64,000 nucleotides of DNA from Bemisia tabaci (taxonomy: Eukaryota > Arthropoda > Insecta > Hemiptera > Aleyrodidae). Numbering within the stretch: position 1 is the stretch's first letter; each line of letters begins with the position of its first letter. Under the pieces are notes generated by a model. It had not been told where the DNA came from, searched no databases, and was given only the letters and a program-made list of their open reading frames with translations. The translations under genes and the position numbers were made by a program. Where the stretch lies: NCBI RefSeq assembly GCF_918797505.1, contig NC_092794.1, positions 65,881,345 through 65,945,344 of the forward strand. The letters are read 5' to 3'. Positions 33,548 through 45,002 of this stretch are shown piece after piece.

Positions 33548-34287
33548 GAAAAACTCGGCTTTTTCGTTTTTCCTTAGGCCAGCATGTTACGTCATGGGAC
33601 GTTCACTGCAGATATTTCCTTGATTTTATGAGCGAGGATTTTGGTTACGAGGCACGAGACGGGGATATCCGCGCGACTCGCTGAGCCCGGATTGGGAGAG
33701 GGAGGAGGGCAAGGATTGGGAGGAAGGGCGGACTCCCCGAAATATTAAAGTGACGAGTTGAAACTCAGCGCTCTCACCGAGTCGCCGTACAACAGGTCAT
33801 AATTTGCCTCTCCTCGATGGATTTTTCATGACGTCACGCGCAAGTCGAGTGAGCCGAGCCGTCGCGTCTCCAGAGCAGTTATTATCGGCCGCCCGGTGGA
33901 CAGCATGCTGAGTATTGGAATTTTATCGACAAATAACACCTCCGAAATAGGGCTTTGTCTATCTAAGTCAACACACGTACCTGCTGATTAAAGTGGCGAA
34001 GAACGGGGTGATGTGTTTTTGAAAAGTCAGGGGAAATGTTTTTTCAATGAGTTAGGAAATATTGCCTATCCTTGGAAAGTCAGGAAGAATCAAGGCAATT
34101 CTGGCATGGAATCTTGGAATTTATTCCTCCAGCTACGACATTGCATTTTTTCAATTTCAGTAGACTTCAGTAGAAATATATCCGTACATGTCGCTTTTAA
34201 AGCGCTTTCTGGCGCTCCACAACGACCAACCGCCATCGCCCTCCAAAAAATCGGTTTTACTTTGGTCCTGAGAAATCATAAAAAACA
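33548..34287. other. non-coding stretch, nothing recognised
   Basis: A GC-richer patch at 33640-33900 without a frame of note. Short frame at 34013-34369 runs into the next foldback element. Confidence 0.35.
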
Positions 34288-34503
34288 CAGTACACTGAAA
34301 AAAAGGAATCTTAAATTTGCCGCCAAGAAGCATTTCTTCTTAAATCAAGAATTTTTCTGGTTAGTATAAGCTACTTTTTTGCCTAACCCAAGCATTATTT
34401 TTCTTGTATCAAGAAAGTCAGCTTAAAGGAAAATTAAAAAAATTCTTGGCGGCAAATTCAAGAATTATCATGCTTGATCCAAGCTACTTTTTTTTTCAGT
34501 GTA
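34288..34503. mobile_element. foldback element with ACACTGAAAAAAA ends
   Basis: TACACTGAAAAAAAGGAATC at the left and TTTTTTTTTCAGTGTA at the right, with inner arms TTTGCCGCCAAGAA and TTCTTGGCGGCAAA. Non-coding. Confidence 0.7.
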
Positions 34504-34894
34504 AGAAGTCAGAAAACGAAATCATAGGAAACTTTTCATCTTAAAGGAACCAAGTCCTATTTTCGGAGGAAAATGATGGAGAGAGTTTCGAGTATAACTA
34601 GCCTCACTCTTTCGCTTGTGAAATATTGAAAGCCCAGAAAAATTGTTTTTTTTGAATATGAAAGTAGGCGTTGAACTTAATTGTTCACATTGTGTCCACA
34701 TGCAGAAATTAAACGTCAAACCTTCTATTCTCGCTTCGATCTTCGTGCGACTTCTTACGTTTTGTTAAACTCTGTCCAAACAAAAAGCGGGAAACTTCAA
34801 AAATCAATTCTTAACATTACTGTTGAACCTTCTTGCTATTCTATCGAGTGTCCAAGTAATCTTGGTCTACAAAACTTAATTTCACTGTGTTATT

Positions 34895-35033
34895 TGGACT
34901 GCATTTTGCAGTTTAGAACTATAAATTCTGGCTCTTCTGGAAGAACACGTATGTGCATAGGGAAACTAATGGCTCATTCGTTGTTTTTAAACTGGGCTGG
35001 AGTTTATAGTTCCAAATTGCAAAATGAAGTCCA
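34895..35033. mobile_element. 139-bp TIR element family J, copy 1
   Basis: Starts TGGACTGCATTTTGCAGTTT, ends AAATTGCAAAATGAAGTCCA. The copies at 60633 and 61067 have the same length. Non-coding; TSD unclear. Confidence 0.8.
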
Positions 35034-35544
35034 TTAATTGATTGTGACAACTTGATGAGATGTCGATTGAGGTTCAGTAACCGATTCCATTCACTGGAGG
35101 TTTCATCCTAGGCTGAAAATTGTGTCCGAAGTATGTTCACATTTACAAAATGTTTTGGAAAGTAATTCGTCATTCTGATCAAGTTTTCGTATCAGACCAA
35201 GGAAGATAAATTTTGAGAAAAACAGGAAGAAGAAAAATCTGGACAATTTCCCTTGTTGCAATGTTGTATGTCTACTAAATATTTTCTCTACTTTATTCCA
35301 AACGGAGTCAATTCCTGTGAAGGTTTTCCCATTTTCTCGCCTGTGGTTTGACATCAGCAAATTGCACTGAAGTTGCCCGAATATTCTATATTTTAAAGTT
35401 TTTTTTCCAGAGATTAGCTTTCCGTATTTTTACATATTGGAGTTGTTTCCATAGCATTCATGGACGTTCTGCGATGCCTGGTCGCCATTCTTGGCTGGTT
35501 AAGTAGAAGGTGGCCGGTTGCCCAAGGTTTTAGATCAGGTTCTT
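35034..35544. other. non-coding stretch, nothing recognised
   Basis: AT-rich, one short minus-strand frame without recognisable motifs. Confidence 0.35.
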
Positions 35545-35965
35545 CCTCGAAAAAAGCAAGCTCGCCCCCGTCTTCGGCTCCTTAGGGTTCAGGGGGCTCG
35601 CCCCCGGCTTCGGCTCCTTAGGGTTCAGGGGGCTCGCGCCCGGCTTCGGCTCCTTAGGGTTCAGGGGGCTCGCCCCCGACTTTGGCTCCTTAGGGTTCAG
35701 ATGGCTCGCCCCCGGCTTTGGCTCCTTAGGGATCAGGGGGCTCGCCCCCGTCTTCGGCTCCTTAAAGTTTAGGGGGCTCGCCCCCGTCTTCGGCTCCTTA
35801 GGGTTCAGGGGGCTCGCCCCCGGCTTCGGCTCCTTAGGGTTCAGGGGGCTCGCCCCCGTCGTTGGCTCCCTAGGGTTCAGGGGGCTCGCCCCCGTCTTCG
35901 GCTCCTTAGGGTTCAGGGGGCTCGCCCCCGGCTTCGGCTCCTTCGGTTGCAGGTGGGAGGCCCCC
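35545..35965. repeat. 36-bp GC-rich minisatellite, about 12 units
   Basis: The unit is GGGGGCTCGCCCCCG followed by (T/G)CTTCGGCTCC and TTAGGGTTCA. Because 36 is a multiple of 3 the array is open in more than one frame; the minus strand reads a 12-residue repeat (PKEPK-x-GASPLN) for 157 codons (35530-36003). No start context or flanking domain suggests a real gene. Confidence 0.92.
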
Positions 35966-36190
35966 GGAGTGTTCGGCTTTTGGACGACTCTGCCGTGTTT
36001 CATACCCCGTATCCTGAAGTCAATGAATCGCCTTCAAATGGCCGGGTATGCAAAATGACTACCATAAAGCACGAATATTGGTATCAGAATTTAGCATTAA
36101 GTTTATGGATAGATTTGAAGGCGCTCTTCTGTATCCATTTTGAGTGGTCTTGTACAACGATGTTGACAAAAAACTTCATAATGGAACACG

Positions 36191-36721
36191 AGACAAGTTA
36201 CGAATTTCAGCATTCTGATACATGAGTCTTAACCAAAATTTCACGTAGAATACGACGCGCATAACGGAAATTACCGAAATCAACTCCTAACTAAGATATT
36301 TAATGATTATTGATGCGTGAATTCAAACCACCCGCTCATGAAAACTCAATGCTCTACGTGATTCACATCGCGCGCTAAACGTTATCATGACATCTCTGCG
36401 ATATAAAAATCTGGCAACCTCAATCTTGACGCTTTGGTTCAGCTGTAGCAAATCGCTTATAGTTTGAACAACACATAATGGGAAATGAACATTACTCGAT
36501 TGAGAGGCTTGTTGAAACCGTTGTAGTGTGCGATTTGTCTCACGTAGAGCTTTGAGTTTCTTGTGAGCGGGCAGTTCAAATCCCTCGTAACCAATGTGAC
36601 ATGAAAACGTTAATATTTTCGTTTGGAGTTTGTTTCATTAGTTTTCGTTGCGCAAATCGTGCTCTACGTGAAATTCTGGTTAAGATACATGTATCAGAAT
36701 GCTTGAATTCGTACCTTGTCT
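36191..36721. mobile_element. TIR element of 531 bp, arms about 75 bp
   Basis: Left AGACAAGTTACGAATTTCAG continuing to TTTCACGTAGA; right the inverse, from TCTACGTGAAA to CGTACCTTGTCT. Non-coding interior. Confidence 0.75.
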
Positions 36722-37442
36722 AGTGGTCCATTTTGGGTTTTAAATCGAGCCTCACATTCGAAAATTGCCGAGTATTAATAATTTGAAATAATAATAAGAT
36801 TGTTTTTGGTCTCTCCGTCTCATTTCAAAGAAGAGAGCGCCTGGAGGCGGCTGGATCAGATTGTGTATTTTAAGTCCCTTCGTTCGGTCATCGTATTCTG
36901 AAGCGAAACTGAAAGAGTCGCCGTTTACAAGATCGCAACTTGCTCAAAAGCGGTTTTGAATTTAAAAAGTTACGCACGGATAAAATGAGCTTTCGTTGAT
37001 TAACTGTGAATAATCGAATTTGAAGAAAAGGTACTGTGTCCACTGGTCCATTAGGCAAGCGTAAAGCATGGATGGATGGAGCATCAATCACCAACTAAAT
37101 CTTATCTGATTAGGAATTGTAAGTGTGAAATCCATTTTGCAGTCTTTAAATGATCCAAATCCACCAACAAGTTTAAAACACCAATTGCAAAAATGCGTAT
37201 CTTCTAATGTAGTGTCGATTCTTATTGCCAAAAACGCAAATCTCGGTATTTCAGCCGTATTTTCTAACAGTTCGAGAAAGTATTAAAACCGCTGATGGAG
37301 TTTTAAGAAACATCTTATTCTTGCTATCCTCAAGAATTATTACCCTTCTGCAGAAGGGTAATCTCCAAAGAGGAATTCAGACAGTTTTTTTGCTCTCCTG
37401 GAAAATCGTGTTTTCCGAGAATTGCTTTTCCCCATCGATAAC
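36722..37442. other. non-coding stretch, nothing recognised
   Basis: Short frames only, no repeats noted. Confidence 0.35.
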
Positions 37443-37530
37443 CAAGGTAGATTAACACAGGTATGGACAAGTTGAAAATCCGGCCTGTGATTGGCTCTCT
37501 AGTGTCCCCTTAACGACCGCCATTTTTATG
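37443..37530. mobile_element. MITE family A, 5' fragment
   Basis: CAAGGTAGATTAACACAGGT then ATGGACAAGTTGAAAA and TGTGATTGGCTCTC match the family A start; the rest is not recognisable. Confidence 0.65.
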
Positions 37531-38379
37531 CTTTCATTATTGCGATTGGTTGGTGATTTATTGGTTATGTTTCTCCAATTTGGTAATAATTCGTTACTTA
37601 AGTTTACTACCTTGATCGATAACGTGCTTTAGTATTGTTCAATTAACATTTGCACTGGTAGTGATTGTGATTGTTCATTCAGTATTTTTTTTTCTCATTA
37701 ATTTCTTCACAAACATTCTCTGGTATATATGTTGCAGATAATTGGCAATCGCCGGCAAATTGCAATCTATTCGTGTTTAATCAACAAATTAAATCGTTTT
37801 AAAGTGACAAAACGAGATTGGAAGTAGGGATTATTATGCTTTGAATTCAAACATACGTTAACCCCTACTTCTTGGATACATGGTGCCAGCTAGCACACTC
37901 GCGAGTTCGTGAAATGTCATCAATAATCCTTCGTTAGGTTCGGTTAAGCAACTAAACTAACTACTTGGCAATGCGGAGAGTATCAATGGATTTGAAGGTG
38001 TAAAGGAATCTTTACTATATCGATGTAATCGTAATTAAAATTTGACGAATCGACAAGTAAGGAGCTTGCAAATTGCCGGCGGTTGCTGATTCCCTACGAC
38101 TTATACTCTGATAAAGATTTCACAGATTTGTATTTCCATCTTTAAGTTTACATGTACTTTCCTCTCTTTTAATCAGCATGTGTGTTTCTTTTTTGTTTCT
38201 GGTGCATCCCTCGGAATTCTTGGATTCAAAAATCGATGATCTTCCTGGACATCGCAAATCGTCAATTAAAAAATTGGGATCGTTCAATTAAACGGGACAC
38301 TTGATTCACTTAACTGAATCTTTAAATTAACTGGAAACTCTTTACCACAAATCCTACTCAACCAAAAACCTGATCTAAC
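37531..38379. other. non-coding stretch, nothing recognised
   Basis: AT-rich. No frame of more than about 60 codons and no inverted ends found. Confidence 0.35.
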
Positions 38380-38399
38380 CCTGCCAACTAAAACTTTAC

Positions 38400-38880
38400 T
38401 CAACCGGTGATCTTACCCACCGGAAATTCAAATCAGTCGACCAATCGTCCGGCCGAATTTTACTTAACCGGAAATCGACAACCGTAAACTCTGCTCGACC
38501 GGAAACGTGCTCCAATCGAAAACTTGACCCAACTGGAAATTCGATCCAATCTGAAATCTGAACCATCCCAAAATTCTAATTCTCTGGAACCATAATCCAT
38601 CTGTATATGACGTGACCGGAAATTAACCCAACTGGAAACTGTTTCCAACCGGTAACGCGTCCCTGTCGAAAATTTAACTTGACTGAAAATTTGATTAGGT
38701 CGGAGATCTGACCGGCCAGATACCACAAGCATTGGGATTCGTTATCCAGCCGAAATTTTACTTGACCGGAAATCGAAAATCGTAATTTTTGCTCGACCGG
38801 AAATGTGCCCCAGTCGAAAACTTGACTCCACTGGAAATCGACCCGACCGGAAATGTGTTCCAACCCAAAATTTGGTTGTT
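38400..38880. repeat. degenerate short tandem repeat, CGACCGGAAA type
   Basis: Motifs of the form (A/T)ACCGGAAAT or ACTGGAAA(T/C) recur about every 18-20 bp, in places grouped in a higher-order unit (GCCGAAATTTTACTTGACCG at 38751 and TTTTACTTAACCGGAAATCG at 38457). The minus-strand frames over it are repeat translations. Confidence 0.75.
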
Positions 38881-39683
38881 CTCGGATGGGGAATAACCAA
38901 TTTCAATACCAATATATCATTGATTTTCCTAAAAAATCGCAAAAATTCGATATAAGTGATTGATATGTAGACTCGTTAACGTTAAAAATCGATTGTACAA
39001 GAAAAAATACGTAGGTGTCGGTGTACTGCAGTCATATTAGGTGCATTTAGTCATCCATGAATCAAAAATGAACAATTTCAATCTCAAAATATCGTCGATT
39101 TTCCATGAAGAATCTATGAATTTTTGAAATTAGGTCCATTTCAAACTTCGACCGTGAATATGTCGGAAGCGGAAAATCGGGAACACCTTTTCATCACTTC
39201 AAAATTGATCTCTTTTCAATTTTCTTTTAAACGGTTCCAAAATTACAAAAATTTAAAAAGTTTTAGTTCGGGTCCGCGCAGGCACCCGGGGTCCGGGGGC
39301 GGACCCCCAAAATTTTGCATACGCGAAAATGTAGCTCCCAATGACTATGGTCTTGTATCCACTGGACGTTTTCATGGGATTGGTCCCAAGTTCGAATCGC
39401 AGGAATGAAACTTCTGGGATTTTTCCCAGTTACCATCTCCTCGGGACGGGGCTCATACAGTCCTGCGACTAGTTTGCACGGGAAGATTAATTAGCCAAAG
39501 TCGAGTATTTAACCGGTATTAAAATAATAATTGCACTCAATTGACAATTAGACACATTATTTTAACTAAACAAACATTAACAATGGAGTATATAGGTAAT
39601 GAATAAAATATCGCACAGTTCGTTTTCACTTCTTCTTCCTCTCTCAGTGCGGGTCCTAGGGGTACAAGGGCCATACTTGGTAC
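38881..39683. other. non-coding stretch, nothing recognised
   Basis: Includes a small GC hairpin near 39285-39315 (GTCCGGGGGCGGACCCCC). No gene. Confidence 0.35.
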
Positions 39684-39718
39684 TGGGAAAAATATTGATT
39701 AACTCAATATTTTTCCCA
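39684..39718. repeat. perfect 15-bp hairpin
   Basis: TGGGAAAAATATTGA, 5-nt loop, TCAATATTTTTCCCA. Confidence 0.8.
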
Positions 39719-40107
39719 ACTTCGTAAAGTGGGATTTTTCCCAGGGACAAATCCCGTGAAACATCTCCTGGAGACAAGGCCCTAGAAACATTTTCAAAAT
39801 TACATCTTTCTACGTGCAGCCGTTCAAAAGTTAGCCAACCGTCCTGGAACTTCTGGCCCACCCTGTATATAAATCGGAGCTTCCTAGGCACCCAGAATAA
39901 AAAACATCCTCGAAAAAAAGAAAGTCGAATACGTTAAGGAGAATTATATCTAACTTCATGTAATGAATAGGTGAAATCCGGGAAGGAAATCCAATTCATG
40001 CGCGGCCGGAACTCAAATGTTCCGCAGTTCCAAATAGCGGCTGGTAAAGATCCAGAATTTTCGCGCGGGATCTTCAAACAGAGGCCAGATCAGCGCGCTC
40101 GCGTGCC

Positions 40108-40440
40108 GGTATTTTGGCTCTGGCGAAGGAACGAATCGACGGATTTCAAAAATTCTTTCAGGTACCGAGAAAACAACCGAAGCACTGAATATTAGACGCA
40201 AAGCATAATTGTTTCCGACAATGTTTTAAAAAAAATGTTTTATACCATTTTAGCTCAAAACTCGGTTTTTTTACTCTGGCGAGAAAACGGATCAACGGAT
40301 TCAAAAGAGCTCTTCTGATATCGAAAGAACTATTGAAGCACTAAAACTGGCCGCAAAGCACAATTGTTAGCAATAATGGTTCTCTACAAAAGTGAAAAAA
40401 CGGTTTTTGGGCATGAAATTGGCTTAAAATTTCGTTTTTA
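40108..40440. repeat. degenerate tandem dimer, about 165 bp
   Basis: TTTGGCTCTGGCGAAGGAAC to GACGCAAAGCATAATTG recurs in diverged form from TTTTACTCTGGCGAGAAAAC to GCCGCAAAGCACAATTG. Confidence 0.65.
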
Positions 40441-40504
40441 GGCTGCAGTTTTTGAATCCTTTGGCGGTATGAGCTGAGACTTGAAGAGCAATTAGGCACA
40501 ATTT

Positions 40505-40755
40505 GTCACCTTCCAGGCAAAGTATCACAAGCGCCATGCGACGTTTAAAAATTTCCGCCGCCATTATATTTTTTTTAAGAGAAATTGTTCAACGAAGCTG
40601 TCCGAAAATTACACCGAATTTTCTTTGTGCTGCCGATAAAATTTAGTGAAATTTTCGAACAGATTCAACCAACAATTTCTCAGTAAAAAAATAAAATGGC
40701 GGCGGAAATTTTCAAACGTCGCATGGCGCTTGTGATACTTTGCCTGGAAGGTGAC
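40505..40755. mobile_element. foldback family I, well preserved copy
   Basis: Left GTCACCTTCCAGGCAAAGTA continues through GCGCCATGCGACGTTT; right inverse ends TTTGCCTGGAAGGTGAC. The arms are about 90 bp. Related to 31945-32175. Confidence 0.8.
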
Positions 40756-41276
40756 GAATTGAAGCACTAAATACTGGACCTATTTTTGGAATTTGTGCTT
40801 CATGTTGGTGAGCCATGTTCCGGTAGCTAACAGAAAGACGATTAAGAATCATTGACCTCTAACATTAAACGTTTATGGTATAAGAATAGGAAAGGCAGGA
40901 TCAGGATCAGACAACCGATGTATTTTTTGTGGGTGACGAGGAAGAGCATGATTTGGGTTGCCATTTGAATTTTTCATGTTTTACCCACGGAAGTGGGGGG
41001 GGGGGGGGGCAAGGGGGAGTTGAACGAAAATAAGTCCTCATCGAAAAATTTTCCTCGGTGACAAAACAATGAAAAAAACACGGACGTTCTATCAATTTTC
41101 GTTCAAAACTTACAACAACTTTTCAGTTAGTTTAGGGACGCGCGGTAGATAGTTAATAGCACATGATTTAGGATATGAGGGTTGATCAGAGGGTCGTCTA
41201 AATGAGGAATGATTCCCCGTTGGTGATTTAGCCTTCAATTAGCGAGAATGCTTGAGTGAGTTGATCGAATTTTGTC

Positions 41277-41745
41277 GATCGAATCGGTGTTGATCGATTC
41301 ATGTCGATCGAATCACGTTTTCATTTTTCGATCGATTCATGTCGTTCGAATCGACACCGGCCTTTTAATAAATATTCGATCGAATCGGTGTCGATCGATT
41401 CATGTCGATCGATTCACGTTTTCATTTTTCGATCGATTCATGTCGATCGAATCGACACCGTTTTTTTTTTTTTAAGAATTTGTTGATCGAATCGGTGTCG
41501 ATCGATTCATGTCGATCGATTCACGTTTTCATTTTTCGATCGATTCATGTCGATCGAATCGACACCGTTTTTTTTAACAATTTGTCGATCGAATCGGTGT
41601 CGATCGATTCACGTTTTCATTTTTCGATCGATTCATGTCGATCGAATCGACACCCTTTTTTTTAAACAATTTTTCGATGGAATCGGTGTCGATCGATTCA
41701 CGTTTTCATTATCCGATCGATTCATGTCGATCGAATCCATACCCT
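41277..41745. repeat. minisatellite of about 101 bp, GATCGAATCGGTGTCGATCG type
   Basis: Unit starts at 41277, 41378, 41485, 41587 and 41676. Each unit is itself built from the near-palindromic TCGATCGATTCATGTCGATCG and a T-run of variable length. Open frames on the plus strand are repeat translations (RFHFSIDSCRSN). Confidence 0.9.
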
Positions 41746-41829
41746 CCGCGCAACTTTACTTGAACTCTGGCTTTGGTATGGTTTGTGACATCTGGCCGCT
41801 TTGACGGATATCTCAAGTCTTCCACCCGT

Positions 41830-44123
41830 CTCAAATTACTGAGGCTATGGATGTAGGCATTATGCATAGTTGAATGCGGTGTTCAACTATCAGAACTACG
41901 CCGTTGGAATGATATGTGGTATCACGCCGCTCTGCAGGCAAATCTTGGATTTTTACCTGTCTCGAATTATTGACGTTCATGATGAAGCGTATTTTATTGC
42001 AAGTGGATGTGCATCCAAAATCGGTGACGGAAGCGAAATTTCCCTTATTTTACTTCTCGTATCCAGTGCCCTATCCAGTACCCAGTTTAATGAGTCATGT
42101 GAAAGGGGGGGGGGGGGTGATTTGATAATTGGTGTGACAGAAATGTATAAAGTAAAAGCGCATACATGCATTGCGGTGAATATCACGTTATTTCTCATTT
42201 TTCTTGCAAAATTGCTAGAAAAAAGCGCATTTTGTGAGATGGCGAGATGAAAATCGCCTAATTTCTCAGGATCTTATGAATCCGTTGGAAATATCGCGTA
42301 CTTTGCACAACATTGTAAGTTAGCGCAACATTGCTGTAAGTCAATTGAGAAATGCCATTGAGTGGTATCACGCGAAATTGAAGGAGATTCATAGAGTTTC
42401 TCCTAACTGAATTTTCTACGGTCATGAAAATGATGCCCGCGTCGATATTAAATTCGCGTATTTTCCGCGATTGAAGTGAAAATTGTGGGATCTTCAATGT
42501 TTTTCAACTGCTGTACAATTTTTTATACACGCCGCGATATTGCGGTGATTCTCGCGTCATCTCTCCTTTCCTCTCGCAAAGTTGCGAAAAAAAAAACAAA
42601 AACAAAAACAAAAAAAAAAACAAAAAAAACGCATTCCGCGCGACACCGAGATGAAGAGCGCGTAATTATGTAGAATCTCACGGATCTGTCGGAAACGTGA
42701 CGTGCTTGACGCCGTGTTAAGGTGAAACGCGCGTAATTAGTTACTATTTAACACGCAGAAATCCAGCGAGCAAATATTGGGACTGCGGAGTAGGAATGTG
42801 ATATCACGCGAAATGGAAGGAGAATCTTAACTTTTCGCCCATCTCAAACCAATAATGTTAACGAATGACTACACTGCTCGCATCGTTGAATGCGAAAATT
42901 AATTGCACATGAAATCGGAATTCGCAGTTGGTATGTGGTGTGGTATCTCGCGAAAATGAAGGTGATCGTGAGTCATACATGTAGATATCTGTAATCCTAA
43001 TCCTAATCACTGACGTTTGTGGTGAGTGCAGACGCAGGCATTCTTCTCTCATCGTTCAATGGAATTGGGACTTCGGAGTAGGTAATCGGTGTGGTATCAC
43101 GCGATAATGAAGGATAATCTTAGCTTTAAAAAGTTTCGTCGTCGCGAAAATATCCTCGAATAAACCAGTGATACTTCCTGGCTCCAGATTCTTAGGCAGA
43201 GATAATGGCATGAGAGCATTGATTTATCGTTATTTTCCGACTAGTTACATTGACTTTACTATTAATAGCGCCTTCTTAAATTCTCGGGTCGAACTTTCAA
43301 AAATTTCCATACGCGCGAAAATATGACTGGAATAAGAACTCAAAATTCGGCGCTGCGGATGCTCATCCGAGACAAGTGGTTGAGAGAATACATTTTTCAT
43401 TATTTTCCGATCAGTCGTTTTGACCCCGTTATTTATAGCGCGTTTTTAACATTACCGGATCGAACGTTCAAAATATTCAGTGGCGCGAAAATATGCTTGG
43501 AGCGAGAACTTGAAATTTCGCGTTTCGGATGGTCATCCGAGATAAATGACGAGCGAGCTTTTCATTTCCTTATTATTTTCCAACCAGTTGCATCAGCTCC
43601 ATCACTTTTAGCACATCCTAATTTTCTTGAATGGAGTTTTCAAAATTTTCCATTGGCGCGAAAATATCCATGAAAAGCCACTGAAAAATCCGAGCTCCAG
43701 ATTCTCGGCTGGAAAAACCGGCATGGGAACATGGATTTTCCGTTTTTTCCGACCAGTTGTATGACCCTTATCATTTATGGCGCATTTTAATTTTCTCGGA
43801 TCGAAGTTTCGAAAATCCCGTAGGCCCGAAAGTATTCGTAAAGAACAAAACCGAATGCTCCAGAATCTCAGCCGGTAAAAGTGGCAAGATGGAAAAAACA
43901 TCGAAAATTCCCGCAGCAGATGGTCATCCAACACAAATGGAAGAGAGAATGGATTTTTCTATCTTCTCTCATTTCCGACCATTTTCACGGGCCTCATTAT
44001 TTACAGCACATTTCCAACATTCCTGGATCGCAATTGTAAAAATTGCCAAAGGCGAGGAAATATCCTTTGGGAAGCTACAGAAAAATTCGAGCTTCCAGAT
44101 TCTCGGCCAATGAAACTGGGATG
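41830..44123. repeat. degenerate satellite DNA
   Basis: Two styles. 41830-43140: landmark GGTATCACGCGAAATGGAAG and variants at irregular spacing, with a G-run at 42105 and an A-rich run at 42583-42630. 43140-44123: units of 167-230 bp with landmark GGCGCGAAAATAT near 43147, 43315, 43482, 43657, 43824 and 44055. The array continues after element 2 at 54236, so the retrotransposon interrupts it. Confidence 0.75.
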
Positions 44124-44127
44124 GGAG

Positions 44128-44642
44128 TGTGAGGAGATGCGAAAGTTTCCATAGTCAGGATCGGTCATGATCGGAAATGACCGGTCAAGTTCGCTGGATG
44201 ACGATTGCAGCGTCGAATCAGAGCGGCCAGGGAGTGCGCACGCGCAGAGGAGAGGAAAGCGCGAGAGAGCTTCAGAGCAGAGCGCGAGGAGGCCCGGAGA
44301 TCAGTATTGTTACGGATGCCACTTGGTGCGTGGACTTTGGTGGTGCCACGCTCAAACCCAAGTACCTAGAGTCGTCAATACCTATTCATGATTTTTTCTT
44401 ACCGTCAGATGCTGTTGGTCAGTAATTGTTCAACGTGCTAATCTAATGCGGAATATCACGTCTAGCTAAAAGCGAGTAATCTTTTTCTTTGCCTCCTCGT
44501 TTTATCCCTTTTTTTCTTCTTCCATCTGGATCTCGCAAGGAGGTTTGATCCGAGGGATATATCCCTCGCCATCGCCTCCTTCCTCGAGGGCCTTCCCCCT
44601 TTTCCTTTACAGGATATCCAGTGGAGCTGCCGCATCATTACA
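44128..44642 (+). repeat. element 2, 5' LTR
   Basis: 515 bp. Contains one copy of a segment GAGGTTTGATCCGAGGGATA followed by the palindrome-like TATCCCTCG. Open frames inside are shared with the 3' LTR and are not considered genes. Confidence 0.93.
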
Positions 44643-44660
44643 TGGTGGAGGCTTAGGTCG
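44643..44660 (+). other. element 2, primer-binding site
   Basis: TGGTGGAGGCTTAGGTCG starts directly after the LTR. Begins TGG as expected; tRNA not assigned. Differs from the element 1 site after TGGTG. Confidence 0.6.
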
Positions 44661-45002
44661 TCACGGTACCTGAACGAGAATTTTGAGCATCTTTTAAAGT
44701 TGGGAATCAATGTCATACAACGATGATCATAGTTAAGGTTTTCGCTAGTGACACGTTGTTAGATCGGCACTGTTGAGCCGGCACGTGTAGTGCCTTGATA
44801 GTCGGTGCGAAGTTCTATCGCATCGATCGAGGATTACGCAACAAGGAAAAATCCATCTTTCCAGTTTATCGCCGCGATAGATTTCGGTGACCAATATCTC
44901 GTGGGAGAGATTTATATCTCGTCGCCACGATAGATTTGCAATCACTGATATTTCGTGGGAATAAATTCCTCTTTACTAGGTTGCCGTCACTTATTTAGAA
45001 AT

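Noticed and set aside
35530..36003. 157-codon minus-strand frame with 12-residue repeats as a gene
   Set aside because: It is the translation of a 36-bp minisatellite; the plus strand is equally open and there is no flanking domain.
39380..39410. AAGTTCGAATCGCAGG as a tRNA/SINE B-box
   Set aside because: No A-box or cloverleaf can be found at the right distance.
41277..41745. CRISPR-like array
   Set aside because: Repeats are long, contiguous and lack unique spacers; it is a eukaryotic minisatellite.
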